Positions 30,915 to 44,803 of a DNA stretch of 64,000 bases are shown piece by piece; the stretch's first letter is position 1; each line of letters starts with the position of its first letter. The notes beneath the pieces were generated by a model. That model searched no databases. It was not told the origin of the DNA and saw nothing but the letters and a program-made list of their open reading frames with translations. The translations under genes were made by a program, and so were the position numbers. This DNA is from Nocardioides luteus. Lineage in GTDB: Bacteria; Actinomycetota; Actinomycetes; Propionibacteriales; Nocardioidaceae. Location: NCBI RefSeq assembly GCF_015752315.1, contig NZ_JADOVJ010000001.1:2782501-2846500 (forward strand), written 5' to 3'.

Positions 30915-32093
30915 TCATCGGCCCGTCCGATGAGCTCTGAGCGGCCGCAGGCCGGTGCGGATCTCGTCGACCAGGATGTCCGGCTGCTCAAGGGCGGCGA
31001 AGTGACCGCCCTTGTCCGCCTCGGCGTAGTGGATCAGGTCGGTGTACTTGTCCTCGATCCAGGTGCGCGGCAACACGGGGATGTCCTTGGGGAACACCGT
31101 CACTGCGACCGGCAGCGTGAGAGTCGGACCAGCCATGGTCGCAGCACGGTTCTCCCAGTAGATGCGTGCTGAAGACGCGGCGGTGTTGGTGAACCAGTAC
31201 AACGAGATGGTGTCGAGGATGGTGTCAAGATCGATCGCGTCCTCGGCGAGGCCTCGGTTGTCGGTCTTGGAATGGTACTTCTCGTAGATCCACGCTGCCT
31301 GACCGGCGGGCGAGTCAGCGAGGGCGAATCCAAGGGTCTGGGGCCTCGTTCCCTGGAGGTGGTTCGACCCGCCGAGAGGGCCGCCATAAAGGGCAAGGGT
31401 GTCCACGGCGTACTGCTCCTCCGGCGAAAGGCTCTCGGGGATCGTCTCGGGAAACGCGTACGGGGTGTTGAGATGGATGCCGAGCAGTCCTTCGGGCCGA
31501 AGGTTCGCGAGCGTGGTCGTCACGACGGAGCCCCAGTCGCCGCCCTGAGCAGCCCAGCGGGTGTATCCGAGCCGACGCATGAGCTCCGCCCATGCCCGAG
31601 CGATGCGCTCGACGTTCCAACCGGTGCTCGTCGGCTTGCCGGAGAACCCGAACCCCGGCAAGGAGGGGATCACGACGTCGAAGGCGTCGGCGGCACGGCC
31701 TCCGTGCGCCACCGGGTCGGTGAGCGGGCCGATCAGCTGCAGGAAGTCCAGGATCGAGCCCGGCCAGCCGTGGGTCAGGATCAGCGGCATCGCGTTCGGG
31801 TGGCTCGATGCGACATGGATGAAATGGATGTCGAGACCGTCGATCCGCGTCACGAACTGCGGATGACGGTTCAGCGCGGCCTCCAACCGACGCCAGTCGT
31901 AGTCGTGCTCCCAGTAGCGGATCAGTGTCCTCGCGTGCTCCAGCCGCACTCCCTGCGACCAGTCGGCGACGGTCTCTCGATCCGGCCAGCGGGTCCGGGC
32001 GAGCCGGGACTTCAGGTCGTCGATGTCGGCATCGGGGATCGCCACGGCGAAGGGCCGGATGGCGTCCGATGCGACAGCGGGTGTTTCAGGCAC
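30915..32093 (-). CDS. Epoxide hydrolase (microsomal-type, EHN plus alpha/beta hydrolase)
   Basis: A 392-residue hydrolase. The N-terminal EHN region (IDDLKSRLARTRWPD, then VRLEHARTLIRYWEHDYDWR) is followed by the alpha/beta hydrolase core. Key parts are the oxyanion HGWPGS, the nucleophile Asp in QGGDWGS, and the catalytic His in KGGHFAALEQP. It likely opens epoxides to diols. GTG 32093 has GAGGAG eight bases upstream. It is divergent from a TetR gene with two operator-like sites between, so substrate-induced derepression is likely (inference). Confidence 0.9.
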   Translation of the reverse strand: MPETPAVASDAIRPFAVAIPDADIDDLKSRLARTRWPDRETVADWSQGVRLEHARTLIRYWEHDYDWRRLEAALNRHPQFVTRIDGLDIHFIHVASSHPNAMPLILTHGWPGSILDFLQLIGPLTDPVAHGGRAADAFDVVIPSLPGFGFSGKPTSTGWNVERIARAWAELMRRLGYTRWAAQGGDWGSVVTTTLANLRPEGLLGIHLNTPYAFPETIPESLSPEEQYAVDTLALYGGPLGGSNHLQGTRPQTLGFALADSPAGQAAWIYEKYHSKTDNRGLAEDAIDLDTILDTISLYWFTNTAASSARIYWENRAATMAGPTLTLPVAVTVFPKDIPVLPRTWIEDKYTDLIHYAEADKGGHFAALEQPDILVDEIRTGLRPLRAHRTGR

Positions 32094-32135
32094 GATGCGT
32101 CTCCTCGGCGGCGGCTTCCACCGCACAGCTCTTGC

Positions 32136-32155
32136 GATGCACACAGGTGTGCAAT
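32136..32155. promoter_or_regulatory. TetR operator-like site 1
   Basis: GATGCACA, four bases CAGG, TGTGCAAT. It matches the palindrome at 32180-32199 with one mismatch; the centres are 44 bases apart. It is upstream of the epoxide hydrolase start. Confidence 0.7.
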
Positions 32156-32179
32156 GACATGCAGCAGTGACCGTACTCC

Positions 32180-32199
32180 ATTGCACATGTCTGTGCAAT
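32180..32199. promoter_or_regulatory. TetR operator-like site 2
   Basis: ATTGCACA, four bases TGTC, TGTGCAAT: a perfect 8-base inverted repeat just upstream of the TetR start at 32210 (overlapping an alternative ATG at 32198). Probably bound by the adjacent TetR protein. Confidence 0.72.
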
Positions 32200-32209
32200 G
32201 ATTGGATGC

Positions 32210-32815
32210 ATGGCGACTCAGACAGCCCGCGAGCAGGCGATGGAGGAGACTCGAGCGCGCATCATCGACGTCGCACGCGAGCTGCTGGGGCAGCGTCCGG
32301 ACGCGGGGATGGGGGACGTCGCGGCTGCCGCGGGCGTGGTGCGACGGACGGTGTACGGACACTTTCCCGCGCGAAACGACCTGGTGCGAACGCTCGCCGA
32401 GCAGGCGGCGGGCGAGATCGCTGCCGTGCTGGAAGAAGTCGACGTGGCCGAGACGCCGGCGGACGAGGCCTGGGCGCGGTTCGTTCATCGGTTGTGGCCG
32501 TTGGCGCACCGATACCGAGTGCTGCTCGCGCTGCGCCGGGGCGAGTATGGCGACGAGATCCACGAGCTGTTGGGCTCCGTCGACGCGATGCTCGCGACCC
32601 TCATCCGGCGGGGGCAGAACGCCGGCGAGTTCGGAACCCATCTTCCTCCGGACGCTCTTGGACGGATCGGTTACGCGGCGGTGTTCGCGATCGCCGACGA
32701 TCGACGCGGCGATCCCGCGCTCGACGTCCGGGCAGCCGCCATCACGAGCCTCCTCGTGCTCGGCGTGTCGGCTGAGCGCGCCCACAGCCTGGCCGACACA
32801 TCCCTCTCCGACTGA
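32210..32815 (+). CDS. TetR-family transcriptional regulator
   Basis: A 201-residue one-component repressor. The N-terminal HTH is in ARIIDVARELLGQRPDAGM, then VAAAAGVVRRTVYGHFPARNDLV. The C-terminal ligand-binding part is all-helical with no recognised subfamily. ATG 32210 was chosen over ATG 32198, which sits inside the operator palindrome. It is divergent from the epoxide hydrolase gene, its probable target, and probably autoregulated. Confidence 0.88.
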   Translation: MATQTAREQAMEETRARIIDVARELLGQRPDAGMGDVAAAAGVVRRTVYGHFPARNDLVRTLAEQAAGEIAAVLEEVDVAETPADEAWARFVHRLWPLAHRYRVLLALRRGEYGDEIHELLGSVDAMLATLIRRGQNAGEFGTHLPPDALGRIGYAAVFAIADDRRGDPALDVRAAAITSLLVLGVSAERAHSLADTSLSD

Positions 32816-32866
32816 ACACAGAAGCGGCGCTACGCACCCCGGTGGTCCTCATCGGTGAAAGCGAAA

Positions 32867-33435
32867 TCAGAGAGCTTTCGCCGGCCGGTAGCGCGAGACC
32901 GTCGGGTCGCCGGCGACCCAGAACCGCCACGGACGCTCCGGGGCGAGACGCAACCCGACCCGTGGCCCGGCGGCCACCTCGATGCCCGCCCACGCCTCGG
33001 CCGGCGCCAGGTCCAGCTCGAAGTCGGTCGTCCCGTTCATGGTGAGGTCGATCCCGACGGCCGAGGCGAGCCGGGCCGGGCCCCGGGCGAGATCGACGTC
33101 GCGTACCGTTCCGCGTCGTTCCCGGGCCACCTCGATGCCCTCGACCACCTCTCCAGCGCGGAGCAGGATGCCGCCGGGTTCGCCCTCCGGGTGGCAGACC
33201 AGGTTGGCGCAGTAGTGCATGCCATAGGTGAAGTAGACGTAGAGCCGCCCCGGCGGACCGAACATCACCCGGTTGCGGTTCGTCTCGCCGCGGAAGGCGT
33301 GCGATCCGGGGTCGTCGGCGGCGTACGCCTCCACCTCGGTGAGCCGCACCTTCACCCCGTCGAGGGACAGCGTCGCCCCGAGGAGCCGCGGAGCGGTCAC
33401 CTCGGGGCGCTGGTTCAGCAGTTCCGTGAGTCGCA

Positions 33436-33436
<1 letters not shown>
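32867..33436 (-). CDS. mpg: 3-methyladenine DNA glycosylase (AAG/MPG family)
   Basis: A 189-residue base-excision glycosylase that removes alkylated purines. The TEVEAYAADDPGSHAFRGET segment carries the catalytic glutamate, with GRLYVYFTYGMHYCANLV and ILLRAGEVVEG as further family blocks. The GTG start at 33436 shares a base with the argH TAG stop, so it is coupled to the end of the arginine operon. Functionally it is unrelated to arginine synthesis; its position is conserved in mycobacteria (Rv1688 region). Confidence 0.94.
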
Positions 33437-37333
<3,897 letters not shown>

Positions 37334-37337
<4 letters not shown>

Positions 37338-38257
37338 CGTCGCTCCCACAGGAACGCCAGGATCGCCTTCTGGGCGTGGCGCCGGTTCTCCGCCTCGTCC
37401 CACACCAGGCTCCGCGGGCCGTCGAGCACCTCGGCCTCGATCTCCTTGCCACGGTAGGCCGGCAGGCAGTGGAGCACGACCGCGTCGGGGTCGGCGTGGC
37501 CCAGCAGCTCGGTGGTGAGCGCGTAGGGCGAGAACACCGCGACCCGGGCGGCCGCCTCGCTCTCCTTGCCCATCGAGACCCAGGTGTCGGTGATGAGTAC
37601 GTCGGCCCCGGCTGCCGCCGCGACGGGGTCCGAGGTCACCGTGACCGAGCCGCCGGTCTCCTGGGCGATCTCCTTGGCCCGGACGAGCACCTCCGCGTCG
37701 GGGGCGTAGCCCTCCGGCGCGCCGAACCGGACGTGCATCCCGGCCGTGGCCCCGGCGAGCGCCCAGGAGTTGCCCATGTTGCAGGCCGCATCGCCGAGGA
37801 AGGCCGCGGTCACGCCGGCGAGGGATCCCTTGTGCTCCTGCAGCGTCTGCAGGTCGGCGAGCAGCTGGCAGGGGTGGAACTCGTCGGTCAGCGCGTTGAC
37901 GACCGGGACGCCGGAGTGGGCCGCCATCTCCTCGAGGTCGCTCTGCGCGAACGTACGCCACACGATCTCACCCGCCTGACGACCGAGGACCCGGGCGACG
38001 TCGGCGACCGACTCCCGCTCGCCGATCCCGGCCAGGCGGCCGTCGACGAGCATCGAGTGGCCGCCGAGCTCGGCGATGCCGGAGGAGAACGACGCCTGGG
38101 TGCGCAGCGTCGGCTTGTCGTAGATCGTGGCCACGGTCACCGGGCCGGCCAGCGGCTTGGCGGCGTACGGCTCCTGCTTCATCGACGCCGCGAGCGCGAG
38201 CACCTCGGCCTGCTCGGCCGGGGTGAGGTCGTCGTCGCGGAGGAAGTGTCTGGTCAT
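37334..38257 (-). CDS. argF: Ornithine carbamoyltransferase
   Basis: Makes citrulline from ornithine and carbamoyl phosphate. The 307-residue protein has [11 protein letters not shown], the ornithine-binding SMG loop (DTWVSMGKE) and HCLPAYRG. The carbamoyl-phosphate loop reads [10 protein letters not shown] where most relatives have STRTR; Arg and the second Thr are kept. ATG 38257 overlaps the argD stop (ATGA). Confidence 0.96.
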
Positions 38258-39425
38258 CTCGCCTCCTCCGCTGAGTCGAGGATCCCCGGCCACGCGGCCA
38301 GCAGCGCCTCGGCGTCGTCCTCGGTGAGGACGAGCGGCGGCACGATGCGGATCCGCTCGGGGGTGGCGTTGTTGAGGATGAAGCCCGCCTCGAGAGCAGC
38401 CGCGGCGACGGCGGCCGAGTCGAGACCGGCGAGGACCACGCCGATGAAGAGACCCTCACCGTCGACGCGCACGACCCGCGGGTCGGCGGCGAGACCGTCG
38501 CGCAGCTTCTGGCCGAGCACGGTGACGTGCTCGAGGAGCTTCTCGGACTCGATCGTCTCGATCACCGCGAGACCCGCGGCGCAGGCGACCGGGTTGCCAC
38601 CGAACGTGGTGCCGTGGTTGCCGGGCTCGAAGAGCGTCGCCGCGCGGCCCAGACCGATGCAGGCGCCGATCGGGAAGCCGCCGCCGAGGCCCTTGGCCAG
38701 GGTGACGATGTCGGCGGTGACGCCGGAGGTCTCGTGGGCGAACCAGCGGCCGGTGCGGCCGATGCCCGACTGGACCTCGTCGAGCCACAGCAGCGCGCCG
38801 TGCTCGTCGGCCACGGCCCGCGCGGCTGCCAGATAGTCGGCCGGGGGCACGACGACGCCTGCCTCGCCCTGGATCGGCTCGAGGATGATGGCCGCGGTCT
38901 CGTCGGTCACGGCGGCCGCCAAGGCCGAGGCGTCGCCGTAGGGGACGAAGGTGACCTCGCCCGGGAGCGGCTCGAACGGCGCCCGGTAGGCCTCCTTGGC
39001 GGTCAGCGCCAGGGCACCCATCGAGCGGCCGTGGAAGGCGCCCTGAGCAGCCACGATGTGCGTACGGCCGGTGCGCCGGGTCAGCTTGAAGCCGGCCTCG
39101 TTGGCCTCGGTGCCGGAGTTGGTGAAGAACACCCGTCCGGTCTCTCCGCCGGGAACCCGGGCGAGCAGGGCCTCGGCCAGCTCGACCTGCGGGTGGGAGG
39201 TGAAGAAGTTGGAGACGTGGCCGAGCGACTGCATCTGGGACGTCACCGCGGAGACCAGCGCCGGGTGGGCGTGGCCGAGGGCGTTGACGGCGATGCCGGC
39301 CAGCAGGTCGACGTACTCCTTGCCGTTCTCGTCCCACACGTGGGCGCCCTCGCCTCGGGTGAGGACCAGCTTGGGGGCGCCGAAGGTGTTCATCAGGGAG
39401 GCGGCGTAGCGCTCTCCATAGGTGC

Positions 39426-39429
<4 letters not shown>
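38254..39429 (-). CDS. argD: Acetylornithine aminotransferase
   Basis: PLP-dependent transamination of N-acetylglutamate semialdehyde to N-acetylornithine. The 391-residue class III aminotransferase has [17 protein letters not shown], the aspartate in [15 protein letters not shown], and the Schiff-base lysine in [17 protein letters not shown] 39429 overlaps the argB stop. Confidence 0.97.
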
Positions 39430-41422
<1,993 letters not shown>

Positions 41423-41479
41423 TATGTCGCAAAGCGTGTTCGACCCCTGAGACGGCCGTGAAGGAAACCCGGAGGAAAT

Positions 41480-42337
41480 GTGTCAGCGGTGACGCTTAAG
41501 GTTCCCTCCATGACTCGTCTCACCCCCGCCGCCTACCTCGACCACATCCGGTCGGAGTCGGCGCGTTTCCGTGCCGTGCTGGCCGACACCGATCCCGCCG
41601 CCACGGTCCCGACCGCCCCGGACTGGACCGCCGCCGACCTGCTGTGGCACGTCGCCGCCGAGGTGCAGCACTTCTGGACGTACGTCCTGGAGAGCCGTCC
41701 CGCGGAGCCGACCGAGGAGACCTATACCGAGCTCGAGCGCCCGGAGGGCGCGAGCTACCAGGACCTGCTCGCCCGCTTCGACGAGCTCAACGCCCGATTC
41801 ATCAAGACCCTCGAGCAGACCGCGCCCGAGGAGCCCACCTGGTCCTGGTCGCAGGACAACACCGCCGCCTTCACCTACCGCCGGCAGGCCCACGAGATCC
41901 TCATCCACCGCCTCGACGCCGAGCTCACCGCCGGCGCGGTGACGCCGCTCGACCCCGCGCTCGCCGCGGACGGGATCGACGAGCTCCTCGACGTCTTCTA
42001 CGGCGGGAAGCCCGACTGGGCGACCTTCGCGGGCAGCGACCAGTACGTGCGCGTCGACGCCATGGACACCGACACCCAGACCTGGGTCCAGCTGGGCGTC
42101 GTCTCCGGCACCCGTCCCAACGGCGACCGGCTCGAGGACGAGCCCGACCTCAGCGTCGTCCCCGCCGAGGAGATCCCGGCCGGCACCGAGCCGGACGTCG
42201 TCATCGAGGGTCCGGCGGCGGACCTCGACGCCTGGCTCTGGCGTCGCCGCGACGACGAGGGCATCCAGGTGACCGGGGACGAGGACATCTACGAGCGCTT
42301 CCGCGCGTTGACCAACCAGGCGATCACGGACGACTAA
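41480..42337 (+). CDS. DinB-like / maleylpyruvate isomerase N-terminal family protein
   Basis: A 285-residue protein. The N-terminal four-helix DinB-like domain (TPAAYLDHIRSESARFRAVL, DWTAADLLWHVAAEVQHFW, then RRQAHEILIHRLDAE) holds three histidines positioned as metal ligands (in LWHVA, AHEI and IHRLD). The C-terminal SCP2-like half ends with GPAADLDAWLWRRRDDEGI. Many actinobacterial members are mycothiol-dependent transferases; the substrate is unknown. GTG 41480 follows GGAGG by four bases; ATG 41510 is a plausible alternative. Confidence 0.82.
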   Translation: MSAVTLKVPSMTRLTPAAYLDHIRSESARFRAVLADTDPAATVPTAPDWTAADLLWHVAAEVQHFWTYVLESRPAEPTEETYTELERPEGASYQDLLARFDELNARFIKTLEQTAPEEPTWSWSQDNTAAFTYRRQAHEILIHRLDAELTAGAVTPLDPALAADGIDELLDVFYGGKPDWATFAGSDQYVRVDAMDTDTQTWVQLGVVSGTRPNGDRLEDEPDLSVVPAEEIPAGTEPDVVIEGPAADLDAWLWRRRDDEGIQVTGDEDIYERFRALTNQAITDD

Positions 42338-42347
42338 CCTTCGCCGC

Positions 42348-42902
42348 ATGATCAAGCACCTGGCGGTCTTTCTCGGCTCCCGCGACGGCAATGACCCGGC
42401 GCTCGGGAAGAAGGCCTACGAGGTCGGCGCAGGGCTCGCCGAGCGTGGCATCGAGCTGGTCTACGGTGCGGGCGGCGGCGGGCTGATGGGTCAGATCTCC
42501 CAGGGCACCATCGACGGCGGCGGCCGGGTCTTCGGCGTGATCCCGCGCTTCATGATCGAACGAGAGTGGGGTCGCGTCGAAGGCGCGCCGGGGATGCAGA
42601 CGATCGTGGTCGACACGATGCACGAGCGCAAGGCGCGCATGGCCGAGCGCGCCGAGGCGTTCCTGGTCCTCCCCGGCGGGATCGGCACGCTCGAGGAGCT
42701 CTTCGAGGTCTGGACCTGGCAGACCCTGTCGCTGCACGGCAAGCCCGTCGGACTGTTCAACATCAACGGCTTCTGGGACCCGCTCGTGGAGATGATGGAA
42801 CGCATCGCCGAGGCCGGGTTCATGCACGGCTCCCCCGGCGAGTCGCTGGTGGTCGGCGACGACCTCGACGACGTCCTCGCCCGCCTCGACGCCGCCCGCT
42901 GA
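42348..42902 (+). CDS. LOG-family protein (cytokinin riboside monophosphate phosphoribohydrolase type)
   Basis: A 184-residue Rossmann protein with the two LOG signatures: ERKARMAERAEAFLVLPGG (R and the loop before PGGxGTxxE) and PGGIGTLEEL. The N-terminus VFLGSRDGNDPALG and GAGGGGLMGQIS are also typical. Such proteins release adenine from AMP-like substrates. It starts 10 bases after the preceding gene, so the two are probably cotranscribed. Confidence 0.92.
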   Translation: MIKHLAVFLGSRDGNDPALGKKAYEVGAGLAERGIELVYGAGGGGLMGQISQGTIDGGGRVFGVIPRFMIEREWGRVEGAPGMQTIVVDTMHERKARMAERAEAFLVLPGGIGTLEELFEVWTWQTLSLHGKPVGLFNINGFWDPLVEMMERIAEAGFMHGSPGESLVVGDDLDDVLARLDAAR

Positions 42903-42949
42903 AACCGGCCCGAGGGTCGTGAAACCGCGGTGAAGGCGCGCTGAAACCG
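42900..42949 (+). repeat. Three TGAAACCG direct repeats before the ABC exporter
   Basis: TGAAACCG begins at 42900, 42920 and 42942, spacings of 20 and 22 bases, just upstream of the exporter start at 42970. SARP regulators bind direct repeats at about one- or two-turn spacing, and a SARP-type gene lies downstream. Confidence 0.5.
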
Positions 42950-42969
42950 GCGCCCTTCACCGTGGGAGC

Positions 42970-43983
42970 ATGACAACCACCGAACTGGCCGTATCGGCCT
43001 CAGGTCTGGTCAAGACCTTCGGAGACTTCACCGCGGTCGACGGGATCGACCTCGAGATCCGCCGCGGCGAGGTCTTCGGCGTGCTGGGGCCCAACGGCGC
43101 CGGCAAGACCACGACCCTCAAGATGCTCGCGACCCTGCTCCCGATCGACGCCGGCAAGGCGGAGATCTTCGGGGTCGACGTCAAGGCGCACCCCCACCAG
43201 GTGCGTCAGCTCGTCGGCGTGACGGGGCAGTATGCCTCGGTCGACGAGAACCTCACCGCCACCGAGAACCTGGTCCTCTTCGGCCGCCTGCTCGGCATGT
43301 CCGGCAAGGCCGCCCGCGCCGCCTCGGAGGAGCTCCTGGAGTCCTTCGGGCTCCAGGAGGCGGCCAAGCGGCAGATCTCGAAGTTCTCCGGCGGCATGCG
43401 CCGCCGCCTCGACCTGGCCGCCTCGCTCCTGTCCCGTCCCCCGCTCATCTTCCTCGACGAGCCGACCACCGGCCTGGACCCGCGCACCCGCGGCCAGATG
43501 TGGGACACCATCCGTACGCTGGTGGCCGGCGGCTCCACGGTCCTGCTGACCACGCAGTACCTCGACGAGGCCGACCAGCTCGCCGACCGGATCGCGGTCA
43601 TCGACCGCGGCGTCAAGGTCGCCGAGGGCACCTCCGAGCAGCTCAAGACCTCGGTCGGGAACTCGACGCTCCACCTGCGGCTGAGCGACAAGACGCAGGT
43701 CGCGACCGCCGCGGCCGTGGTCGAGAAGGTCACCGGCGAGCGTCCCGTGCTCACTCCCGAGGCCGGCGGGGTCAACGTATCGCTGGCCGATGCCGACCGG
43801 GCCGCCGACGTGCTCATCGGCCTGCGCCACGCCGGCATCTCCATCACGACCGCCAACGTGCAGCAGCCGACCCTCGACGAGGTCTTCCTCGCCCTGACCG
43901 GCCACGGCACCGAGAGCTCCGAGAACCCCGCCGAGAACCCCGCCGAGACCCGCACCGACATCCGCACCGAGGAGGTGGCCTGA
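42970..43983 (+). CDS. ABC exporter ATPase, DrrA-type
   Basis: A 337-residue ATPase. Walker A is GPNGAGKTTT, the signature is SGGMRRRLDLAASLL, Walker B is LIFLDEPTTGLDPRTRG, and the switch histidine is replaced in LLTTQYLDEADQLAD, as is normal for the DrrA group. A C-terminal DUF4162-type domain follows (about 230-310). The tail has a 12-base tandem repeat encoding ENPA twice. It partners with the permease two bases downstream and likely exports a drug or lipid. Confidence 0.93.
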   Translation: MTTTELAVSASGLVKTFGDFTAVDGIDLEIRRGEVFGVLGPNGAGKTTTLKMLATLLPIDAGKAEIFGVDVKAHPHQVRQLVGVTGQYASVDENLTATENLVLFGRLLGMSGKAARAASEELLESFGLQEAAKRQISKFSGGMRRRLDLAASLLSRPPLIFLDEPTTGLDPRTRGQMWDTIRTLVAGGSTVLLTTQYLDEADQLADRIAVIDRGVKVAEGTSEQLKTSVGNSTLHLRLSDKTQVATAAAVVEKVTGERPVLTPEAGGVNVSLADADRAADVLIGLRHAGISITTANVQQPTLDEVFLALTGHGTESSENPAENPAETRTDIRTEEVA

Positions 43984-43984
43984 G

Positions 43985-44803
43985 ATGGCTGCACTGATCT
44001 CGACGTACGCCGTCGCCGACCGCCCGCTCAAGCCCCACCCCGGTATCGGCGAGACGGTCTCCCAGACACTCACCATGGCCCGGCGCGCACTGATCAAGAT
44101 GATGCGCAACCCCGAGCAGTTCTTCGACGTCACGATCCAGCCGCTGCTGTTCACCGCGATGTTCGCCTACATCTTCGGCGGCGCGATCTCCGGTGACGTG
44201 AAGGCGTACCTGCCCACCATCATCACCGGCATCCTTGCCCAGACGGCGCTGACCGCCTCGATGGCTCGCGGTACCCAGCTGCGCGAGGACATGGACAAGG
44301 GCGTCTTCGACCGGTTCAAGGCGCTCCCGATCGCCCGGATCGCGCCGTTGGCCGGACCCGCCGTCGCCGACCTGCTCCGCTACGGGATCGCGGCAACACT
44401 GACGATCCTGGTCGGCCTGTTGATGGGCTACCGGCCCGGCGGCGGCGTCGGCGGAGTGCTCGCCGGCTGGGCGTTGACCATCTTCGCCGGCTGGTCGCTG
44501 AGCTGGATCTTCACCTGGCTCGGCACGGTCCTGAAGACCGCGGGCGGAGTGCAGGGGCTGGGCATGATGATCATGTTCCCGCTGACGTTCCTCTCCCCCG
44601 CGTTCGTGCCGAAGGAGACCATGCCGAGCTGGCTGCAGCACTTCGTCGACGTCAACCCGGTCACCCTGGTCATCAACGCCACCCGCGACCTGATGAACGC
44701 CGGCGACCTCACCCTGAGCGTCGTGTGGGCGCTGGTCGGCTGTGCTGCGGTCGTCGCGATCTTCGCGCCGATCTCGGTGTGGAGCTACAGCAAGAAGCTC
44801 TAG
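43985..44803 (+). CDS. ABC-2 type exporter permease, DrrB-type
   Basis: A 272-residue membrane protein with about six hydrophobic segments, including PLLFTAMFAYIFGGAI and GLGMMIMFPLTFLSPAFVP; the latter contains the NPV-type ABC-2 block downstream (FVDVNPVTLVINATRDLM). It overlaps the convergent SARP gene by 4 bases. It works with the DrrA-type ATPase. Confidence 0.92.
   Translation: MAALISTYAVADRPLKPHPGIGETVSQTLTMARRALIKMMRNPEQFFDVTIQPLLFTAMFAYIFGGAISGDVKAYLPTIITGILAQTALTASMARGTQLREDMDKGVFDRFKALPIARIAPLAGPAVADLLRYGIAATLTILVGLLMGYRPGGGVGGVLAGWALTIFAGWSLSWIFTWLGTVLKTAGGVQGLGMMIMFPLTFLSPAFVPKETMPSWLQHFVDVNPVTLVINATRDLMNAGDLTLSVVWALVGCAAVVAIFAPISVWSYSKKL

Noticed and set aside
43921..43950. 12-base tandem repeat in the exporter ATPase tail as a regulatory repeat
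   Set aside because: It is in frame and simply encodes a repeated ENPA in a disordered tail.
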